Positions 5,981-10,100 of a stretch of 10,100 bases of DNA are shown here, one piece after another. Numbering within the stretch: position 1 is the stretch's first letter; each line of letters begins with the position of its first letter. Location: assembly GCA_023422695.1 (NCBI GenBank), contig JAFAGN010000209.1:1-10100 (forward strand), given 5' to 3'. The notes below the pieces were generated by a model that searched no databases, was not told the origin of the DNA, and was given only the letters and a program-made list of their open reading frames with translations. Origin of the DNA: Pseudomonadota bacterium (GTDB lineage: Bacteria; Pseudomonadota; Alphaproteobacteria; Sphingomonadales; Sphingomonadaceae). The translations under genes and the position numbers were made by a program.

Positions 5981-7693
5981 ATGGGGAAAGGTCGCATAAA
6001 ACCCGCTGTTATGCCTATTGATCGAACCGGCGAAGACCGGCCCCTTTTGTTCGTCGGCTGGATCGACGCGCTCCCGGTGCCCGCTGCACTGATCCGCCCG
6101 CTCGCGCGCGGCAATTTTCGTCTGCACGCCAGCAACGTCGCCTTTGATCGGCTGAACCTGTCGCCCGCCGGCGCCGACGCTCCCATTCAGCTGCTGCGCG
6201 CCATCGAACGCGCGGCGCAATCGCCCGACGATACGCAGGAATTCAGCTGTCAGCTGGGCGACGGCGTCGCCGCGCGCGACCTGCGCGGGTCGATCGGACC
6301 GCTGCCCACCGAATCGGGCGACGAAAGCCTGTTCCTGCTGACGCTGATCGACCGCACCCAAGAAATGATGACCGAGCGCAATTTGCGCCGCGAACTGGTG
6401 TCGGACAGCTTGACCGGCCTGCCCAATCGCGCCGGGTTCGAAGAACTGGTCGAACAGCGCGGCGTCAACGAAGGTGCGAGCGCCGATCATGCGATCCTGC
6501 TGCTCGATCTCGCGCGCTTCAGCCGCATCAACGAACATATCGGCCCAATGGCGGGCGACGAGCTGATCATCACCGTCGCGCGGCGGCTGAAATCGTCGCT
6601 GCGCAGCGGTGATATCCTGGCGCGCACGGGCGGCGACGAATTCGCCATTTCGACCCGCGTCGCGGGCGGGCGCGCCGATGTACGCGAAATGGCGCGCCGC
6701 ATTCGCGGATGTTTCGATCATCCGTTTCGCATCGGCGAGCTGAAGGTCAGCGTGGACTGCGCCCTTGGCTGTGCGATCCAGCCCGCCGCCGACAGCGACG
6801 TTGCCGACCAGATCCGTCACGCGCAGATCGCGTTGAAACGCGCCAAACAAACCGACCGTATCGAAATCTACGAACCCGAATCGGCGATGCTGTCGGACAA
6901 TCGCTTCGGCCTCGAAACCGAATTGCGCAACGCGATCGAGGAAGACCGCCTCCACCTCGCCTTTCAACCGCTGATCGAGCTATCGACCGGCAAGGTCGCC
7001 GGGTTCGAAGCCCTGGCGCGCTGGGACAATCGCAACGGCCATTCGATTTCGCCGAGCGAGTTCATCCCGATTGCCGAAGATTCGGGGCTGATCGTCCCGC
7101 TGGGTCAATGGGCGATCGGCAAGGCCGCGGCGGTGCTTGCCGACTGGGACCAGCAGAATGGCGGCAAGGTCGTCGACTGCTATTTCTCGGTCAATGTCTC
7201 GGCAATTCAGTTGCTGCGCGACGATGTTGCGGCGGTGGTGCGTCAGGCGCTCGACACGCACAAGATCGGCGGCGAACGGTTGATGATCGAGCTCACCGAA
7301 AGCGCGATCATCGGCGATCCCGACCTCGCACTGTCGGTTCTGAGCGAACTGAAGTCGCTCGACGCGCGCGTCGCGATGGACGATTTCGGTACCGGCTATT
7401 CGAACCTTGCCTATCTGCAACGCCTGCCGCTCGACGTGCTCAAGATCGACCGCAGCTTTGTCGAGCATATGGTCGACGATCGCGACAAGGTGGCGATCGT
7501 CCGCACGATCCAGAGCCTGGCCGAGGTGCTGGGGATGCGGACCACCGCCGAAGGTGTCGAAACCGCCGATCAGGCGCGGCTGCTATCCGCGCTCGGCTGC
7601 GACTTCGGGCAGGGCTATTTGTTCGCGCGCCCCATGCACAGCGGGGACGCGCTGGCCTATTGGCGTCAGTCGCTGGTGCGGCCGATCTTCTGA
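5981..7693 (+). CDS. PAS-like/GGDEF/EAL cyclic-di-GMP turnover protein
   Basis: 570 residues, predicted cytosolic, with no membrane helix. Residues about 24-135 look like a divergent PAS-type sensor, ending in TLIDRTQEMMTERNLR as many PAS linkers do. The GGDEF domain (about 140-300) has the metal residue D176, N184 and an intact GGDEF at 217-221, plus an RxxD inhibitory site (R208-SG-D211) exactly 5 residues before it. The EAL domain (about 310-560) has E343-A-L, N405, E437, D467-D468 in DDFGTG, K488, E524 and Q544, i.e. the full phosphodiesterase set. Both synthesis and hydrolysis of c-di-GMP are therefore possible. A178 replaces the usual second acidic position of the DxD-like segment, which varies in this family. 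The start at 5981 is likely; ATG 6011 (residue 11) is an alternative, and neither has a strong ribosome-binding site. It begins 59 bases after parC and its end overlaps the opposing cca gene. Confidence 0.92.
   Translation: MGKGRIKPAVMPIDRTGEDRPLLFVGWIDALPVPAALIRPLARGNFRLHASNVAFDRLNLSPAGADAPIQLLRAIERAAQSPDDTQEFSCQLGDGVAARDLRGSIGPLPTESGDESLFLLTLIDRTQEMMTERNLRRELVSDSLTGLPNRAGFEELVEQRGVNEGASADHAILLLDLARFSRINEHIGPMAGDELIITVARRLKSSLRSGDILARTGGDEFAISTRVAGGRADVREMARRIRGCFDHPFRIGELKVSVDCALGCAIQPAADSDVADQIRHAQIALKRAKQTDRIEIYEPESAMLSDNRFGLETELRNAIEEDRLHLAFQPLIELSTGKVAGFEALARWDNRNGHSISPSEFIPIAEDSGLIVPLGQWAIGKAAAVLADWDQQNGGKVVDCYFSVNVSAIQLLRDDVAAVVRQALDTHKIGGERLMIELTESAIIGDPDLALSVLSELKSLDARVAMDDFGTGYSNLAYLQRLPLDVLKIDRSFVEHMVDDRDKVAIVRTIQSLAEVLGMRTTAEGVETADQARLLSALGCDFGQGYLFARPMHSGDALAYWRQSLVRPIF
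7666..7693. other. Tail-to-tail overlap of the EAL gene and cca
   Basis: The stop of the rightward c-di-GMP gene (TGA at 7691-7693) lies inside the leftward cca gene, whose stop (TGA on the minus strand) is at 7666-7668. The two genes share 28 coding bases with opposite orientation, so no terminator can sit between them and each transcript must run into the other gene before ending. Confidence 0.9.
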
Positions 7694-8862
7694 TCGACCA
7701 GTTCGGCGACACGGGCGGCATCGGGGAAATCCTCCGCCACCCACGCCGCCTCGACGGCTTTCAGGATATGCGCCACCTGCGGCCCCACGGCGATGCCGCG
7801 CGCGACGATGTCGCCGCCCTTGATCGGCAGCACCGGCACCTGCCAGTCGGCCAGCGCCGGGACCGCCGTCGCATCCCCCGCAATCAGATGGACGTCGCGC
7901 GCTGCGTCGATGCCGATGCCGTGCGCCAGTTGACGGATCGGACGCGCGGTGTCGGCGCGATGTCCCGCAACAGCCGCCAGATGTTTGCGCTGCCGCGTCG
8001 ATAGCCGCAGGCGGCTGGCGACCTGTTCGGCGGCGGCCGGGTCGGGGGGCAGCAACGCGGCCAAGCGCCGGTGCGCCGCGACGGGGACATTCGCCGCCAG
8101 TTCGGCGGCGATCAGCTGGTCGAGCGTCGCGGCAAAACCCGGATCGAGTTCGGGCAGCATCACCGCAAAAATGCCGTCCTCGGCCATTTGCGCGACAATG
8201 GCGCGCGGATCGGGCAGCGCCAAAATCTTGGTCAATTCGTCGGCGATCCGTTCGCGCGACAGGCTTTTGAGCGACTGGCGCGCCGCGACGACCGCGGCGT
8301 GGCTTGCCGCGTCCAGATCGCCGTCCCCGAAACGCGCTGCGAACCGGTAAAAGCGCAGGATGCGCAGATGATCCTCGGCGATCCGCGTCGCGGCATCGCC
8401 GATGAAGCGGACGCAGCCCGATCGAAGATCGTCGACCCCGCCGAAATAATCGTCAATCGCGCCCGTGTCGGGATCGGCATAGAGCGCGTTAATCGTGAAA
8501 TCCCGCCGCGCCGCATCGTCGCGCCATTCGCTGGCAAAGGCCACCGTCGCCCGCCGCCCGTCGGTTTCGACATCGCGGCGCAGCGTCGTGATCTCGTGAT
8601 GGTCGCCGCTGGCGATGGCGGTGACGGTACCGTGCGCGATACCGGTCGGGATCACCTTGACGTCGGCTGCTTCCAGCCGCCGCGTCACCTCTTCCGGCAC
8701 CAGCGGCGTTGCAAGATCGATGTCGGTGACCGGCAATCCAAGCAGCGTGTCGCGCACCGCGCCGCCGACGACCTTTACCGCCCCGCCGTCGGCGCATAGC
8801 GCGGCGACGATACGGCGCAGCCCAGGCCGCGATCGCCATTCGGCGTCGGGGAGCACCGTCAC
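7666..8862 (-). CDS. cca: CCA tRNA nucleotidyltransferase (class II, GTG start)
   Basis: 398 residues. It builds or repairs the 3'-CCA end of tRNAs from CTP and ATP. The class II nucleotidyltransferase head is clear: GGAVRD at 33-38, the metal-binding D47-x-D49, RRD at 95-97, RRDFTINAL at 119-127 and the nucleotide-selecting EDHLR at 163-167 followed by ILRFYRFAARF. The C-terminal part (about 200-398) is alanine-rich and helical, as expected for the tRNA-binding body and tail, and there is no HD phosphohydrolase domain. Poly(A) polymerase is the main alternative in this superfamily, but length, motif D and context favour the CCA enzyme. GTG at 8860-8862 overlaps the stop of the upstream NUDIX gene by 4 bases (GTGA), implying translational coupling; a second in-frame GTG follows two codons later. 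Its 3' end overlaps the EAL gene by 28 bases. Confidence 0.9.
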   Translation of the reverse strand: MTVLPDAEWRSRPGLRRIVAALCADGGAVKVVGGAVRDTLLGLPVTDIDLATPLVPEEVTRRLEAADVKVIPTGIAHGTVTAIASGDHHEITTLRRDVETDGRRATVAFASEWRDDAARRDFTINALYADPDTGAIDDYFGGVDDLRSGCVRFIGDAATRIAEDHLRILRFYRFAARFGDGDLDAASHAAVVAARQSLKSLSRERIADELTKILALPDPRAIVAQMAEDGIFAVMLPELDPGFAATLDQLIAAELAANVPVAAHRRLAALLPPDPAAAEQVASRLRLSTRQRKHLAAVAGHRADTARPIRQLAHGIGIDAARDVHLIAGDATAVPALADWQVPVLPIKGGDIVARGIAVGPQVAHILKAVEAAWVAEDFPDAARVAELVDQKIGRTSD

Positions 8863-9443
8863 CGGTGCCAGCCCGTCGGCATTCGCCGCGCCAGATTGAT
8901 GATGATCCCCGCGGTCACGCCCCAGATCCGCCGCCCTTGCCAGTCCATGTCATAATAATGTCGATCCTGACCCTGCCAAAATGCCTGCTGGCGCTGGTAA
9001 TTGGCGGGATCGAACAAAATGTCGAGCGGGACTTCGAACCAGTCCTCAACCTCGTCGGGATTGGGGTCGAGCGGCAGGTCGGGCGGGATGACTCCCAGCA
9101 CTGGGGTGATCAGGTACCCGCTGCCCGACCGATAGGGTTCGGTCACCCCCGCGACCAACACGTCGCGCGGGCTGAGCCCGATCTCCTCCTCGGCCTCGCG
9201 CAGCGCAGCGTCGATCGCATCGCGGTCGCCGGGGTCGACCTTTCCGCCCGGAAACGCAACCTGCCCCGCATGGCTGCGCAGCCACTGCGGGCGCTGAGTC
9301 AGGATGACGCCGGGATCTGGACGGTCGGTGAAAGCGATCAGCACCGCGGCATCGCGCAACGTCGGCGTCCCCAGATACGCCTCGTCCTCGCCCGCATCGG
9401 GCAGCAGATTATCGAGCGCCGCGCGCAGCTTCGCCGACAGCAT
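8859..9443 (-). CDS. NUDIX coenzyme A diphosphatase (NudL/YeaB type)
   Basis: 194 residues. The family cleaves CoA or its oxidised and acylated forms to 3',5'-ADP and 4'-phosphopantetheine (derivatives). The CoA-specific UPF0035 signature is present as LTQRPQWLRSHAGQVAFPGG at 48-67. It runs into the NUDIX box GGKVDPGD...AALREAEEEIGL at 66-90, with metal-binding R82-E83 and E85-E87. As in other NudL-type enzymes, the first glutamate of the generic NUDIX box is replaced by aspartate. The downstream TPVLGVIPP at 113-121 is also typical of this subfamily. The size is normal. The ATG at 9441-9443 overlaps the DUF1285 stop by one base (TGATG), and the next gene's GTG overlaps this stop by 4 bases, so it is the middle gene of a tightly coupled operon. 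Confidence 0.92.
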   Translation of the reverse strand: MLSAKLRAALDNLLPDAGEDEAYLGTPTLRDAAVLIAFTDRPDPGVILTQRPQWLRSHAGQVAFPGGKVDPGDRDAIDAALREAEEEIGLSPRDVLVAGVTEPYRSGSGYLITPVLGVIPPDLPLDPNPDEVEDWFEVPLDILFDPANYQRQQAFWQGQDRHYYDMDWQGRRIWGVTAGIIINLARRMPTGWHR

Positions 9444-10027
9444 CAGCGGCCGACCAGCGGAAATTGCGTACCGTTCGACCAGATGGCAGGCGGGTCGCTC
9501 TCGTCGGCGAGTGCCATGTCGACGATCTCGTAATAGAGCGCGCGGTCGATCCGCGCTTCCAGCCCGTTGCCGATCGCGCCGCGGACGTGCAGCCGCGGGT
9601 CGGGGCTCTCGGGGTCGGTGCCGAAGGTCAGCGGATGGTCGGGTCCGGCGATAACCAGATCATCGGTATCGAGCCGGAAGACAAGCTGGCGAGCCTGCCC
9701 CTCACCCTCGCTTTTCATCTCGACGGCGCGAAACGGCGTGTCCTCGACCGCGATTCCCAGCTTCTCGGCAGGCGTCACCAGCACATGGCTGCCATCGGCC
9801 TCGCGGCGCAGGATGGTCGAGAACAGCTTGACCATCGCGGGCCGATTGATCCGCCCGCCCTCATGATACCAGCTGCCGTCGGCACGGATTTCCATGAAAC
9901 TGTCGCCCGTCCGCTCGGGGTTCCAGCTTTCCACTGGCGGCAGCTTGCGCGCCGCTAGCAGCTCGGCGGCCTCGGTCAGCGAAAGCTGCGCGAAGTCCTT
10001 GGGGAGCGAAGGCACGGGGGTAACCAT
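9443..10027 (-). CDS. DUF1285 family protein
   Basis: 194 residues, soluble, no signal peptide. The stretch from about 40 to 95 (GDSFMEIRADGSWYHEGG, then INRPAMVKLFSTIL and HVLVTPAEKLGI) is characteristic of DUF1285. The later part includes LVIAGPDHPL (124-133) and ARIDRALYYEIVDMA (158-172). The biochemical role of the family is unknown to me. In many alphaproteobacteria, as I recall, it sits directly ahead of a CoA diphosphatase and a CCA nucleotidyltransferase, as here, so a housekeeping role linked to nucleotide/CoA or tRNA metabolism is possible but unproven. The ATG at 10025-10027 has no Shine-Dalgarno; a -10-like TATGTC ends exactly 6 bases upstream, which would put the transcription start on the A of the ATG. 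It is the first gene of the leftward operon. Confidence 0.9.
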   Translation of the reverse strand: MVTPVPSLPKDFAQLSLTEAAELLAARKLPPVESWNPERTGDSFMEIRADGSWYHEGGRINRPAMVKLFSTILRREADGSHVLVTPAEKLGIAVEDTPFRAVEMKSEGEGQARQLVFRLDTDDLVIAGPDHPLTFGTDPESPDPRLHVRGAIGNGLEARIDRALYYEIVDMALADESDPPAIWSNGTQFPLVGR

Positions 10028-10033
10028 GCATCC

Positions 10034-10061
10034 GACATAGGGGGCGGGACGGTTGGCGCAA
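10034..10061 (-). promoter_or_regulatory. Candidate leaderless promoter of the DUF1285-NUDIX-cca operon
   Basis: On the minus strand, TTGCGC (10056-10061), a 16-base spacer and TATGTC (10034-10039) are followed by 6 bases and then the ATG at 10027. Standard -10 geometry places +1 on the A of the start codon. The absence of a ribosome-binding site agrees with a leaderless mRNA, a common state in alphaproteobacteria. Single-sequence promoter calls in GC-rich DNA are weak. Confidence 0.4.
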
Positions 10062-10074
10062 CCCCAGCACGTCG

Positions 10075-10092
10075 CCCCCGCGCAGGCGGGGG
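10075..10092. repeat. GC-rich hairpin at the right edge
   Basis: CCCCCGC (10075-10081), loop GCAG, GCGGGGG (10086-10092): a perfect 7-bp stem. No T-run is visible before the window ends. It may be part of a dispersed palindromic repeat or a terminator for whatever gene lies to the right; the window is cut too soon to decide. Confidence 0.5.
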
Positions 10093-10100
10093 CCGCTGGA

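Noticed and set aside
5972..6967. Minus-strand open frame of 331 codons under the GGDEF-EAL gene.
   Set aside because: Shadow of the real gene: the plus strand carries complete GGDEF motifs in this interval, and the antisense translation is not family-like.
6709..8004. Plus-strand frame of 431 codons crossing the EAL/cca junction.
   Set aside because: Arginine-rich out-of-frame translation covering two genes with conserved motifs; typical of GC-rich shadow frames.

Overview
The window is ordinary, very gene-dense chromosomal DNA of a GC-rich alphaproteobacterium. The gene content and protein style (ParC, a DUF1285-NUDIX-CCA cluster, abundant GC-rich palindromic intergenic repeats) point to Sphingomonadales, perhaps a Sphingopyxis-like genus. 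The genus is a guess from protein flavour, not a computed placement. No mobile-element gene, CRISPR array, tRNA or rRNA gene was seen, and no gene-free stretch exceeds 200 bases.

Layout from left to right. Bases 1-190 are non-coding and hold a compound palindromic repeat (about 41-159). Next is a leftward three-gene unit that begins at 2018: a PlsC-type acyltransferase (GTG start), a DUF1295 membrane protein overlapping it by 4 bases, and a small uncharacterised protein overlapping the latter by 25 bases. A 126-base divergent intergenic region separates this unit from a rightward secreted M20 zinc peptidase. After it, on the same strand, come parC (topoisomerase IV subunit A) and a PAS-like/GGDEF/EAL cyclic-di-GMP protein. 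The 3' end of that last gene overlaps, by 28 bases and tail to tail, a leftward operon. That operon reads DUF1285 protein, NudL-type CoA diphosphatase, CCA tRNA nucleotidyltransferase, with stop/start overlaps at both junctions. Its 5' end at 10027 sits directly behind a candidate promoter placed for a leaderless transcript. The right edge ends in a GC-rich hairpin.

How the genes may work together: the acyltransferase and DUF1295 genes are very probably co-translated and both act on lipid-like substrates at the membrane, so a shared lipid-modification role is a reasonable inference. The right-hand operon groups CoA turnover with tRNA 3'-end maturation, an arrangement I recall as recurrent in alphaproteobacteria. 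The M20 peptidase, parC and the c-di-GMP gene are adjacent on one strand but show no functional link. I found no clearly new multi-gene system. The best leads are the unknown 134-residue protein, the compound repeat, the leaderless-type promoter spacing and the tail-to-tail gene overlap.
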